A DNA stretch of 64,000 nt from Struthidea cinerea (lineage: Eukaryota; Chordata; Aves; Passeriformes; Corcoracidae), in assembly GCA_013397865.1 (NCBI GenBank), contig VZTI01005197.1, positions 2,150,533-2,214,532 on the forward strand, read 5' to 3'. Made by a program: the position numbers and the translations under genes. Below, one piece after another: positions 1 through 10,295 of the stretch (within the stretch, counting starts at the first letter, position 1; every line of letters starts with the position of its first letter). The notes under the pieces are model-generated. The model saw only the letters and a program-made list of their open reading frames with translations. It had not been told where the DNA came from and ran no database searches.

Positions 1-1961
1 ATAAAATTGAGCACAGTGGCATGACTTAACAATTACTGCTCAGTAATTTTTTGAAAGTAATTACAAAACCTAGTGTGACCATTTACCCCAAACCTTTAAG
101 AGAGCCAGAAATTGTGTCTGAAAGATGGAAGCATGCTGTATCAGCCCTCATGCTTACTGATGCTGAAGAATTAATAAAATAAAGAAACCCTAAAGGTTGG
201 TTTGTGCAAATGAACATGACTAAGTAATTCCCTTGACAGATTGAAAGCCCAAAATAAGGATTCTGTGTTCTTACTGCTTTAACAGGATGATTTCTTAAAA
301 TAAGAGCACATTGAATGAAATAAGAAAAAAGAGAACTGTAGAAGTGAACATCGGGTATGAACTGAAAAAGATGGATTTGATAGCAGTGAATTAAGCTAGG
401 AGCCAGTAATTGCAGAAGACTGGTTTAAAAATTGTTAAAGAACAGGAAATCTATGTACAACAAAAAAGCAAGCCATTTTCAAGGATGCTAGGAAGAACAG
501 GATATTAACAACAGGAATTACTATACTGTCACTGATGCAGAAAAAATACTTTGGAAGAAAATTCATGTGATGGAAATACAGCATGCAGTGATAATAAAAC
601 ATTTCAGCAGAAAGTCACATGTTAACAACTACCAAAGTTATGGTTTTTCTTATTAGAGTTGATCCAGATAATCTGTATTTGATGGGTTTTGTTGTTTCTT
701 TTTTTTTTCTAAAGTAACATTTGGCTTAAAATTAGTGCATTTTCAAAAGGTATGATCACAAGGAGAAGATCCAGGACAAGACAGTTAGAAAGCTAAAATG
801 CATCAATGTTTAAATGGAGTAAACTGAAAGACTGGGTATTTAGGATACATTATCTCAGATAAAAAATATTGGGCTGCATCAAGAGGAGTCAACTAACAGT
901 TAAAGGAAGGCCACGGCAATTAATGCCACTTAGCATTAGATTACAGAAGAAGAGATCCTCAAACTGCCTTGACCTCTTTTCTCGTGCAGTTACAGGTTTG
1001 ACTGATAAAAATAATAGTGCAGAAGTAGATGGCTGTGTGCACTGAAAGCCTGTATCCCCATGACAGGACTGAAGAAAATAGAATAATGCAAAAATCAACA
1101 TGGCACATATTTAAATGGGTTAGAAAATGGGTAATTATAGAGATCATGTTGTTAAAGTAAATGCAGGATCTTCATGGAGTATGTTTCTAGAGGAGTCTTG
1201 CAAGGATCTTTCCTTGTCTGTACTAATTAGCATTTATTGCTGCCTGGTGGGAAAGCATATATAGTCATTACTTTTAAGGAAAACAGGCTGGGAGACAGAG
1301 ACAAGCCATTGTTCTGGGCCGACAGGAGTTTTATAGAAGAAGGTGTGAGCAAACACTGTCTGTACATGGTGAGAAATCATGTTGTACATTTGGGATCAAA
1401 GAAGGGAGGCTGTGCTTATATAGTGTGGGATTCTCTCCTGGGCAACAGTAAAGTCTGAAGAAGGTCTGAAAAATGATTTTTCAGGAATGATGCTGTAGCT
1501 GTGGCTTACAGAGTGCGGTGTTTCTTGGATAAACAAACAGAAAAATACAACAAAAATATATGGTTTATAGATTGGTGGTAAAACTACCAAGTGTGTGCTC
1601 TCTCCACTTCTAATGCACTTCAAAAAGCTATTGGAAATCCTGCAGTGACTCAGGAAAATGCCAGGGAAATGACTCAAGGCTGCAAAACATGTCCTTGTAT
1701 TGAGAAATTTGGAAAGACAGCTTAGTTTGTCAGGGGGAAGATTACAAGAAAAATTCCTTATAGTTGAAGTATCAACAATTGAGAGAGAAATTTGATGAGT
1801 ATCTTTTTAAAAGGAGAATTTTTTTGTTCAATCAGAAAGAAGTCTCCAGGGGTCTTCTGGCTCTTGCTATGAGAGCCAGCTGTTACCTCCAAGACTGCTT
1901 TTTCTTAAAGTTTCCATTCCCCTCTGTCAAAAGGGTAACAAAGGAAAATGTTTCTTTTCAG
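1..1961 (+). other. FBXW7: FBXW7 intron (partial, upstream of first visible exon)
   Basis: This is non-coding sequence ending in a polypyrimidine tract and AG acceptor directly before the first recognisable WD40 exon. I looked for the preceding WD40 exon of FBXW7 and did not find it, so it lies left of the window. The open frames here are short and match no family I know. A weak, diverged CR1-like stretch lies near 740-930 (listed separately). The frame of the next exon stays open backwards into the intron to at least 1764, with an in-frame ATG at 1869-1871; this is noted as a finding and not called coding. Confidence 0.85.
740..930 (+). mobile_element. possible ancient CR1-clade LINE remnant in FBXW7 intron
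   Basis: The phrase GGGCTGCATCAAGAGGAG near 871 resembles the conserved CR1 segment that reads 'gggctgcatcaa...' in the 3' part of ORF2. The bases after it also drift along that consensus as far as about 930. The match is from memory of the family and is diverged. No 3' tail or target-site duplication is visible, so the ends are approximate and the call is weak. Confidence 0.35.
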
Positions 1962-2143
1962 TGTTTGAGGACACTGGTTGGGCACACAGGCGGAGTGTGG
2001 TCATCACAGATGAGGGACAATATCATCATCAGCGGCTCTACAGACAGAACGTTGAAAGTCTGGAACGCTGAGACCGGGGAATGCATCCACACCTTGTATG
2101 GACACACCTCCACCGTGCGCTGCATGCATCTCCACGAGAAAAG
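1962..2143 (+). CDS. FBXW7: FBXW7 exon, WD40 residues 413-473 (contains R441 and R465)
   Basis: FBXW7 is the substrate-recognition subunit of the SCF (SKP1-CUL1-RBX1) E3 ubiquitin ligase. It binds phosphorylated degrons in proteins such as cyclin E, MYC, NOTCH, JUN and MCL1. This exon opens with CLRTLVGHTGGVWSS and ends in MHLHEK plus two bases of the arginine-473 codon. It covers one full WD40 blade (GH...LKVWN) and the start of the next. By counting back from the 707-residue human alpha form, arginine 441 is AGA at 2046-2048 and arginine 465 is CGC at 2118-2120. Both contact the degron phosphate in the known structure, and 465 is a cancer hot spot; both are intact. The acceptor is TTTCTTTTCAG and the donor is GTGAGG. 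The length is 182 bases, entering in phase 0 and leaving two bases over. As far as I recall, the residues are the same as in human. Confidence 0.97.
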
Positions 2144-3204
2144 GTGAGGCTTTGTGCACAGCTACAGCCACAGCCTGGCCTTCTTTTACACTCCTGTGCT
2201 CACAGAAAGTGCTCCTGAAACCTGGGGACCTCATCCAGCACCGAGTGAAACACAAACCAGGCAAAACAAATCAACACAAGGGAGGAGATGATTAATAGAA
2301 GCAGAAGCATAAGAATACTAAATGAAGAACTGAAAATTGAGTCATGTACTTCAAAAAGTCACAGTCTGCGTTATTTCAAAGCTAATTCTTTGTTACATCG
2401 TGATCCAGTCTCCCACACTGAATAATTTCTTCTTTTGTCAATGCTACAAACTTTTACTCATTTTACCAAATAACCTTTCAAGTATTGTCACTGTGGTATT
2501 TTATTTAAATTTTAACTGATTATAACATAATTTTTGCAACAGTAAACCATGTCTTCATTCAACAAACATTGTCAGAGCTCTGTTACTTGGCTGTCGTATG
2601 GAGCTGTTGACAGAGATTGTTGGTTGCATTTCTTCTTTTTTGAAGAATGATGATGTTTTTCTATATAAATTCCATTAATGTTCATTCCATCTCATTTCTG
2701 TTATTGCCCAAAGAAGCTTATAGAAGTATAAACTGAAAAAAAAAAACCAAGCAGAATAACTGTTACTTTACTAAAAGTGACATTTCTAAAGATCTTTGTT
2801 TATTTTGTTATACTTAGGTAGCTTAGTTATTAAAACAGAAAGCCCATAGCACTGACTTGAGCTCACCATGTTCCTAAGCAGCTTTCATAGGTAGATACAA
2901 CAGTCCACAGAATTTCTCATGGCATTGTTTTACTGGTCAGGAATGAAGTGGCTTTTTAAATACTGGTTGCTAATTGTATCAAATAGACAGATCCCGAGGA
3001 GGTGAGTAGAGCAGGGAAGAAGAACACCCCAGTCATGTGAGACGCTAATAAAACGTCACACCAAGCCAGAACTTTGGCAGCTGGTGCACCCATGCTATCT
3101 AATGTCCCAAATTAAAACACAGAACCCATTTGTAGCCAAGTTTAATTGCTGTGGTATTTTTATGTCCAATGCTAAGTACAGGAGGGGTTTTCTCGTTCCT
3201 GCAG
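2144..3204 (+). other. FBXW7: FBXW7 intron, about 1.06 kb
   Basis: It runs from GTGAGG to CCTGCAG between two WD40 exons and splits the arginine-473 codon as AG/A. It is AT-rich with no recognisable repeat, RNA gene or extra exon. The open frames in it are short and without family resemblance. Confidence 0.9.
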
Positions 3205-3430
3205 AGTGGTCAGTGGGTCTCGAGACGCTACGCTGAGAGTCTGGGACATAGAGACGGGCCAGTGTTTACACGTTCTGATGGGCCACGTCGCTGCAGTTCG
3301 GTGCGTTCAATATGATGGCAGAAGGGTTGTAAGTGGTGCATATGATTTTATGGTCAAAGTGTGGGATCCAGAGACAGAGACCTGTCTGCACACACTGCAA
3401 GGGCATACTAACAGAGTCTACTCGTTACAG
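3205..3430 (+). CDS. FBXW7: FBXW7 exon, WD40 residues 473-548 (contains R479 and R505)
   Basis: This exon begins with the last base of arginine 473, then VVSGSRDATLRVWD, and ends NRVYSLQ at glutamine 548. It covers the core of two WD40 blades with WD-type ends RVWD and KVWD. Arginine 479 (CGA, 3221-3223, in SGSRD) and arginine 505 (CGG, 3299-3301, in AAVRC) complete the positively charged pocket, with R465 from the previous exon, that reads the phosphothreonine of the degron. Both are recurrent human tumour mutation sites and are normal here. The acceptor is CCTGCAG and the donor is GTATGT. The exon is 226 bases: one base plus 75 full codons, so the next intron is phase 0. Reading into the intron would add nine residues and a stop. 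Confidence 0.97.
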
Positions 3431-6400
3431 GTATGTGATTTTTATCTGCTGCTTTAGTTTCCTTAAGTAACATTTAAAGTCAGTTTATTTCACCTTGTTT
3501 ATTAAGTTGTGGGTACCTAGTACAGAATTATACAGACCACAGGAATACAGAGGCATCTGTGATAAACCCCTTTTTCATTTTGTTACACTAGTTATATGTT
3601 GTCTTAATTTAGAAACTGAAATTTTTTTTAGAGTAGCATTTTTTATAAAGGACCCAGTACAATAAAGCCCAAATCTCTACACCAGCAAGTTACATTGTTT
3701 TGTGGATTAATGGGTTGTTTGGTTGAGATTTTTTTTTTAAATCTTGCATGTATTTTGGAGCTATGTTTTTGCTTTCCCCAAGAAATTCCAAACCTATTGT
3801 TTTAAATAAATCAGAGGATATAGCAATTGACAATGTGCCAAAAACCCTATTGGATTAATGTTCTGATTTATGGAGATCTGTTTATCCTCATTTTCTAGTC
3901 CCATCTTCCAATTCCAAACTATAATTCACAGTATGGCTGAACCTAAAATTTTAATGATCCTATGTAAATCTCTAGCCTTCTACTTCCTCTTCTCTGAGCA
4001 CAGGCCATATATACAACTGTGAGGCTTTTTCAACAGCAACATGTTAATGTAGGTGCAAGTTATTGTGGTGCTACTTTGTGGCATCTCTCTATTGCCCACC
4101 AGTCACCCACAAAGCTGGCAAAGATACACACAGACCTCATGTCTTGGGTCTTCTTACCTTTACTAACCCAAAACATCGTCTTGTTCATTCATAGAGTCAA
4201 AGCATCACTTCCAGGCATTTAAAAGCGAAAGAAATTAATTTCATGCTTGTGCCTGTTCACACCACAATCTGGCAGGACTTGAAAAAGAAATCAACAAAGA
4301 CAGTTCAAAATTGGGAAATGGCATTCAGCATGTAACTGCTCTGGTTTGTGGCTCAGAAAGTGAAGCTCAGTGCTAGAGACATTTTTCATCAAGTATTTCA
4401 TATCTCACCATAATATATTAAATATGAACAAAGTTTCTAATTGGTTTCCTTTCCCAAAAATATGTAGCAAAATTTTGAAAAATTCCAGCCCTTCTCTTAC
4501 ATTCATATGCTGAGGAATGTTCTCTAGACAAGCAGCAAGCAAGTTAAAAATGCTGTACTGCTCTCTCAAAAATATTCTGAGGATTGTATTTCATGTGGGG
4601 CAGTTTGGGAACAGATCTTATTCTACCTTATCTTCACCAGTGGCTCTTGTTTTGGCTTACGAATATTTATGTCTCGCTCTGATACTGTAGTAATAATGGA
4701 TCAAAAAATTGGCTTATGTTGCACATTGATATGTTCTGAAACAAATGGGAAGGGGATCGGGGAGGGCAAGCTAGAGGCTACAGGTGTTTACAGGTTTGGA
4801 ACAGAAAGATTCTTTAAAATTGCATGGTGGCTCCTGCCCTTCAGCCTGAAGTAGCCCCAAACAGCAGAACTTCCACAAATAGAATAATCAGATGGAATAA
4901 GCCAGTCCCCTATCCCTGCTCCATGGCAGGTTCTATTATATCTCAATGTTTCCCCATGTGTAGACCTAGTATTTGCCAGAGATCCTTATGTGCAGCAGTT
5001 GAAGACCACTGAACGTGTTGCGTTTTCTTACTCTCTTACCTGCCTTTGAAGGAATCCACAGATTCTCAAGGTTCATGGATAACTCACTGATCCAAATCAT
5101 TGTGTTTCACTGCAACACCATCAATTTGTCTTGATGCCCAGCCTTAAAGCTCTCTTTGTGAATACCCTATGAACATGGAATACGATTAGTTTGTGGGAAA
5201 GGGGGAAAGGAATTCAAAATTTGTTACATCAGTCAGGTTTAGTTCTTTTTAGGATAGAAAAATCTTCTCTAGTGTTCCCAAATCTTTTGGGCTACTTGGC
5301 ATTCCTTGTCTGTTTATCTGAAGACAGATTATTTCCCATCCTCTTTTGAAAGCAGGGGACCCAAACCAGGGTCCAGTCAAAGTCTTATCAATGCTTGCCA
5401 GAAGTGAAAAATTATTTTTTATGCCTTCCATTCAGATACCAGAGGGTCTTTTTTAGTGTATTTTCACCAGGAATGCAGTGCATACAGCAGATAAGCAGTC
5501 TGTGTGCCAGTCACTCTCCATTCTTTTGAATCTAGGTGCCATGCTCAACCATGTCTGACTGCAGAGATCTCAGGTACTAATTTTCTGCGGGTCTTATAAA
5601 AAGCAGCAGTCCCAGATAGTGGAGTTCCCTTAACTGGGTTTGTTCCTTGCCTTATCAGGTACCAGTCAGTCCACATGGACAGGGAGTGTCGGATTGCCTT
5701 AAATATAACCAAGATTCCTGCCCAGCCTTCCTTCTCCCAGGCTGCAGCTGTACCTTCATTCATTCCCTGCCAAGTTCAGATCTTCACACTTTTCACTTGA
5801 CTTCTACACTCTTTGCCTTTGGTCAGTTCTACTGTTTCAAATGTCACTCAAATCCTAATGAAAATAGTAAATGCCAGACCTCTCTGAAACTCTTTCTGGT
5901 ATCTCTAATAGTACTGTGGACAAAGTTCTGAATATTAATAGTGTTCCTGCCTCAAGTTTGTCTCCCTCTTTGTAAAAATACAACCAAGACATTTGCTGTT
6001 TCACATGGCTTTTTACTCCATTACAGGAAAAAAAAAACCCATATTGATTAAGATAATTTTCCCACAAATCTGTGTTTGCTGCTACTTACCGCATTACTCA
6101 GGGCTTAAAAGTTCCTTGTGGAAATTGAAGTTAGACTGGTTGATCCATAATTCCCCTATCCTATCATCTCCTTCAATAAAGGAAGGAACTGTATTTGCCA
6201 TCTGAAACTTGTCTGTCTTCCACAGGTTCTCAAAGATAGCAGCAGATGTCTCTGAGATTGTCTTAAAACAACTTGCCTGATGTGATTTTGTTCCCCCATT
6301 CTAGCAAAAGCTTGTACTCATTTGTCATTGGCATTAGTGCTGTGAGCCTACACTCGGATGGCTGAGGACTGAAACAAAAAAGTTAAATAGCTGGCCTCAG

Positions 6401-7478
6401 TCAGTGTTTCCTTCCCTCTGAGGATAAATGAGGTTTTTTTGGCCTTCCTCTTGGTGTGGTTCTTTTGTTTTGTTTTTGGTTGGGACTTTTTTACACAACA
6501 GTGAAATGGCTCTTGCTAGTTTTATCTTGTGTTGTGCCCTGCCTTTCTGGTTTTGTCCCAGTGTGTTCTTTTATACACATCTATTGATCTAGTTTCTACT
6601 TTTTGTACAACTTCTTGTGGTTTAGCCAAGTGGGTCTCAGTAATTTACTATACTTCCTATCTTTCTTTCACACAGGATAGTTTGTGTCTTTAAGAAAGTG
6701 CCAACTGTCCTGAACTCTTCTTCCCCTCAGAGAACAGATACATAAAATCCTCATGGGAAGGAAGTCTCGGGTTTTTTAAATATTCCTTCTTGAAGCCCAC
6801 TGGTTTTATTCCACCACTTTTTTCCTTTTTTGAGAATTCTAGGCTCTTATGTCATTGTCACTATAGCTCAAGTTATTTTCCACCTTTCTGTTCTCTACAT
6901 GGTCAAAAGAATCTCATATCTTAGCCTGTATGCTTTCCCTACAACGACTGGAAAGTTACACTTCCTTACTGTACACAATTAAGGTAACAAAATAGCTAAA
7001 CGCCACATTTTTCAATTACATTTCCTTCCATTTTCCTATGTTGTGACTTTTGTGTAGATGATTCTGGAATAACATTGTTGTCATTCTCCTGCTTAAAGTC
7101 CCTCTGACTTGTAAAAAGCAAGGTTGGCTTGTTAACATCTTTTTTCAGAAAAGTACTTTCTCTTACTGTTGCACGCTGCAGGATAGTCAGGATCTGCTGT
7201 GTTTAAAGGAGATGCTTTACATTTCAAAGACCAGGGGCTCAGAGTCTCTTTTCAAACCATTTCCCTCAAGAGCCCACATGTCTACAACAGAGAATTGCAC
7301 TGACCGTGAATCACCTGCTCTGGTATCAAACGTGGCCATCTCTACTGAGTTCTTACTTTGTACTGCAGTTTCTGAATATATAGAGTATCTAATTTTGCAT
7401 TTAGTGAATTAAATGCTTAATAGCCTTCTTTGTAAGATGCTAATATAATTGTTTGTAATAGATTTACCTTTCTTGTAG
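3431..7478 (+). other. FBXW7: FBXW7 intron, about 4.05 kb
   Basis: This is the largest complete intron in the window, from GTATGT to TTTCTTGTAG, and phase 0. The middle is AT-rich and the 3' half is pyrimidine-rich. I see no exon, RNA gene or clear interspersed repeat. One canonical G-quadruplex motif lies on the sense strand at 4747-4766 (listed separately). The open frames are short and without family resemblance. Confidence 0.88.
4747..4766 (+). other. G-quadruplex motif in FBXW7 intron (sense strand)
   Basis: There are four G-runs, GGG, GGGG, GGGG and GGG, separated by loops of 2, 3 and 1 bases. This fits the usual G3+N1-7 rule. It lies on the transcribed-sense strand, so it could form in the pre-mRNA as well as in DNA. 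Folding and any function are inference. Confidence 0.6.
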
Positions 7479-7689
7479 TTTGATGGTATCCATGTGGTGA
7501 GCGGATCTCTTGACACTTCCATCCGAGTTTGGGATGTGGAGACAGGCAACTGCATTCACACTCTAACAGGCCACCAGTCACTCACAAGTGGAATGGAACT
7601 CAAGGACAATATACTTGTGTCTGGGAATGCTGATTCTACGGTCAAAATCTGGGACATTAAAACAGGACAATGTTTACAGACATTGCAAG
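7479..7689 (+). CDS. FBXW7: FBXW7 exon, WD40 residues 549-619
   Basis: The exon begins FDGIHVVSGSLDTSIRVWD and ends at QTLQ plus the first base of glycine 619. It encodes two more propeller blades, with the strand-c ends IRVWD and VKIWD and the repeated GH dipeptide (TGHQSLTSG) expected of WD40 repeats. The acceptor is TTTCTTGTAG and the donor is GTAAGC. It is 211 bases long: 70 codons plus one base, giving a phase 1 intron. The blade packs against the substrate pocket made by the two previous exons. There is no frameshift or unusual residue, and the match to human as I remember it is complete. Confidence 0.97.
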
Positions 7690-8731
7690 GTAAGCTTAAA
7701 CTACCTTCATGTAAATCAAGCAGCCTACAGTGATCTGCGCTGCAGATTCTGCATAAAAGAAATAATTACATACAAAGAAACAAGTGCTGACCACTTACAA
7801 CTTGAATATTTTTCTGATAACAGCCGTATGATCTTTTTCTGAACTAGAAAAACAAAATGTATTTAATCTAATCTATTCAAATCACTTGCCTATTATGAAA
7901 GGCAGATGGTCTGGACTGATAGCAATTTGCTATGGGTATATTAGCCTAATAAGCCACAGAAATATGTAGGAAATTACATCTCCAAATAGACAGTCAATGT
8001 ATTTATTTAGGGGTCACTTGAATGTTTCAAAGCCTACAGATTAATTGGATCAGGAGGCAAAGTACACTGTCTGTTGCAATAAATCAAGAGATGCAAGTGG
8101 AAGATGTTGTCTTTATTTCAGTAAGAAGAAAGGTTTTTTTTTTTTTCCCTTCATGTTGACAGTTGCCACTCAGGCGTCATGCACACAAACAAAGAGTTGT
8201 GTTTCTCCCCACGAAAAAGGTCTTATATCATTCTCATATATCATATGCAGCAGTGCTGGCTGGAGCAGAAAATTAAATTTCCCTGTAAAGCAAACTCTGC
8301 TTGAACATATATATTTACATGTCAGCATATAACTGTCAATATTTACTGATGGAGTAATCTCATAATAACACTTCAAAGGGACTTGGAGATGAATCCTTAC
8401 AGCGGTCACCTCATTGTGGGTGGTTAAATTAATTTTCATGGATGCCCAAGTGTACGTTTGCCTTTCTGCTGATATACAGCACAATGAGATCACTGAGACA
8501 AAGAAAATAGGGGGGAATTTTTTTATACCTGCCTTCACTTTTTGAAAGCATGGCAAGGCTTCTGTAGCTTTTAATGTACAAACCCAGGAGTTATAACAGA
8601 TAGTTCTCTAATAGTTCTAATAGATGGAAAGAACTGTATGCAAATAGCAAGGTGTTTATTCTAGATGCAGCACTGTCTGACATTGCTTTCTAATTAATTA
8701 CAAATAGAAATGTTTTTGTTTACTCTTACAG
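7690..8731 (+). other. FBXW7: FBXW7 intron, about 1.04 kb
   Basis: It runs from GTAAGC to the pyrimidine-rich acceptor TACTCTTACAG and splits glycine 619 as G/GT. Bases about 8260-8500 are rich in homeodomain-like TTAATT, ATTAA and octamer-like elements without simple repeats, so they may be conserved; that is inference only. No other feature is seen. Confidence 0.88.
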
Positions 8732-9000
8732 GTCCCAACAAGCATCAGAGTGCTGTGACCTGTTTACAGTTCAACAAGAACTTTGTAATTACCAGCTCAG
8801 ATGATGGGACTGTAAAACTTTGGGACTTGAAAACGGGTGAATTTATCCGAAATCTAGTCACATTGGAGAGTGGGGGAAGTGGAGGCGTCGTGTGGCGAAT
8901 CAGAGCTTCTAACACAAAGCTGGTGTGTGCAGTTGGGAGCCGCAACGGGACTGAGGAAACAAAGCTGCTGGTGTTGGACTTTGACGTCGATATGAAGTGA
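8732..9000 (+). CDS. FBXW7: FBXW7 last coding exon, residues 619-707 and stop
   Basis: The exon completes glycine 619, then reads PNKHQSAVTCLQFNKNF and ends LLVLDFDVDMK with TGA at 8998-9000. It supplies the last WD40 blade (SSDDGTVKLWD) and the C-terminal strand (WRIRASNTKLVCAVG, then LLVLDFDVD) that closes the eight-bladed propeller. The segment contains 88 full codons after the split glycine, so the four exons together give 295 residues and end exactly at position 707 of human FBXW7 alpha numbering. The acceptor is TTACAG. The coding part is followed directly by the 3'UTR in the same exon. Confidence 0.97.
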
Positions 9001-9060
9001 AGGGCAGAAAGATGAATTTGTCCAAACGTGTAGACGATGTTCTCCTTTCCCTACCCCCCC

Positions 9061-9102
9061 GAAAAAAAAAGAAAAAAGAAAAAAAAGAAAAAGGAAAAAA
9101 AA
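9061..9102 (+). repeat. homopurine A-rich tract in 3'UTR
   Basis: An unbroken run of A with interspersed G, directly preceded by seven C (9054-9060), starts 60 bases after the FBXW7 stop. It is a low-complexity tract prone to length change and a possible poly(A)-binding or internal-priming site in cDNA libraries. Confidence 0.85.
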
Positions 9103-9195
9103 TCCCTTGTCCTTGGTGGTGCAGGATGTTGCCTTGGGGCAACAGATCCTAAAGACCTACAGACTACGAAGGAGAAGACAAAGATGACAAACTAT

Positions 9196-9203
9196 AACTG
9201 ACA
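9196..9203 (+). promoter_or_regulatory. miR-223 8mer seed match (site 1)
   Basis: AACTGACA is the full 8mer complement of the miR-223 seed. FBXW7 is a published target of miR-223. This copy lies upstream of all candidate polyadenylation signals, so it stays in every 3'UTR form. Confidence 0.7.
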
Positions 9204-9292
9204 AGAGAGGCTTTTGCTGTCTCGTCACATAAAAAGGCTACACTTTTGACCGGGGCAGCTTTGCAAAAATCCAACTTTTGAAATGAAACCAG

Positions 9293-9299
9293 GTGCAAT
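9293..9299 (+). promoter_or_regulatory. miR-25/32/92/363/367 7mer seed match
   Basis: GTGCAAT pairs with positions 2-8 of the miR-25/92 family; the next base is T, so it is a 7mer-m8 and not an 8mer. FBXW7 is a reported target of miR-25 and miR-92a. Confidence 0.6.
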
Positions 9300-9474
9300 T
9301 AATTTCTTTACTTTCCTCCAAACGCTCCTTGAGCAATTTGGAGTGAAAAAAAAAATGTTACAGTTCTTGTTAACAAGTTATTTTACCACAAAGATCTTGA
9401 AATAAGCTGCACAGGCGAGCCTGCTCGTGCACCCCTGGGTCCCGGCAGCCCCTCCGAGCAACGCGCTGTCCCTT

Positions 9475-9537
9475 AGCCCCGCTCCAAGCAGGGGGTTGGA
9501 CCGGACTCCCTCCAAGGTCCCTTCCAACCTCCACGAG
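9475..9537 (+). mobile_element. CR1 3'-end fragment inside the FBXW7 3'UTR
   Basis: GCAGGGGGTTGGACCGGACT followed by CCAAGGTCCCTTCCAACCTC matches the well-known CR1 3' region (agggggttggact...cccttccaacc). The ATTCTATG tail is missing. The surrounding GC-rich bases from about 9405 may belong to the same insertion. The flanks read like the ordinary conserved 3'UTR, with ACTGGTTGACTTTC following, so this looks like an insertion into an older UTR. Orientation is the same as the gene. Confidence 0.7.
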
Positions 9538-9635
9538 CAGTCACTGGTTGACTTTCAAAAACTAGAGAGCATCTGCAATGAGAAAAACAAACAAAAACAA
9601 GAAGTCCATTCCTGGTGTGGAAAAGCTAAAATATT

Positions 9636-9643
9636 ACTGTGAA
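9636..9643 (+). promoter_or_regulatory. miR-27 8mer seed match (site 1)
   Basis: ACTGTGAA is a full 8mer for miR-27a/b. FBXW7 is a known target of miR-27a. The site lies upstream of the proximal polyadenylation signal. Confidence 0.68.
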
Positions 9644-9706
9644 TTGTTTTGTACAGTTTTATCAGAGCTTTTTCTTTTTTTTCTTTATTTCTCTTTTTTT
9701 TTTTTT

Positions 9707-9723
9707 TTGCCAACCATTGCCAA
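9707..9723 (+). promoter_or_regulatory. paired miR-182 7mer seed matches
   Basis: TTGCCAA occurs at 9707-9713 and again at 9717-9723, starting 10 bases apart. Both are 7mer-m8 matches to miR-182. They are so close that two loaded complexes could not sit on both at once, so they would act as alternatives. The sites follow a T-rich run. Confidence 0.55.
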
Positions 9724-9905
9724 TGTCAATCACAGTATTAGCCTCTGTTTAATCTATTTACTGTTGCTTCCATCTACACTCTTCAACGCATAAGTTGCTC
9801 TGAGGTGGCAAGTTGTCCTGGGTTTTGAGAGTCCTCTGATGGATTTAATTCGCAATGCTGGTGCTAGAAGTAGGTCTTCAATTACGGGATTGTTGTCCCA
9901 CCCCT

Positions 9906-9913
9906 GTACTGTA
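9906..9913 (+). promoter_or_regulatory. miR-101 8mer seed match
   Basis: GTACTGTA is the full 8mer complement of the miR-101 seed. It is a sequence match only. Confidence 0.45.
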
Positions 9914-10140
9914 TTCCCAGTGGCCAAACTTATTTATGCTGCTAAATGAAAGAAAGAAAAGCAAATTATTTTTTTTTATTTTTTTTTCTGCTGTGACGTT
10001 TTAGTCCCAGACTGAATTCCAAATTTGCTCTAGTTTGGTTACAGAAAAAGACTTTTTGCCACTGAAACTTGAGCCAACTGTGCCTCTAAGAGGCTGAGAG
10101 TGGAAGAGTTTCAGACAATTAAGAGTGAAGTTTGCCTGCA

Positions 10141-10146
10141 AATAAA
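10141..10146 (+). terminator. FBXW7: candidate proximal polyadenylation signal
   Basis: AATAAA is followed within 15 bases by the GT-repeat GAGTGTGTGTG and then a T-rich stretch, the classical downstream element layout. Use of this signal would give a 3'UTR of about 1.15 kb that lacks two of the three miR-223 sites, one miR-27 site and the 8mer miR-25/92 site. Usage is not proven by sequence. Confidence 0.5.
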
Positions 10147-10295
10147 GAATTGAGTGTGTGTGCAAAGCTTATTTTCTTTTTTCTGGGCAAAAATTAAAAC
10201 ACATTCCTTGGAACAAAGCTATTGCAGCCTGTTCTGTGGGGAAATTTTTCTTTGTGAGGGCTGTGGTGAATGGAATGAACATACATTAAAAAAAA

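Noticed and set aside
1237..1458. 73-codon frame in the first intron
   Set aside because: It starts at a non-ATG codon and has no likeness to any WD40 or other protein; it sits in intronic sequence.
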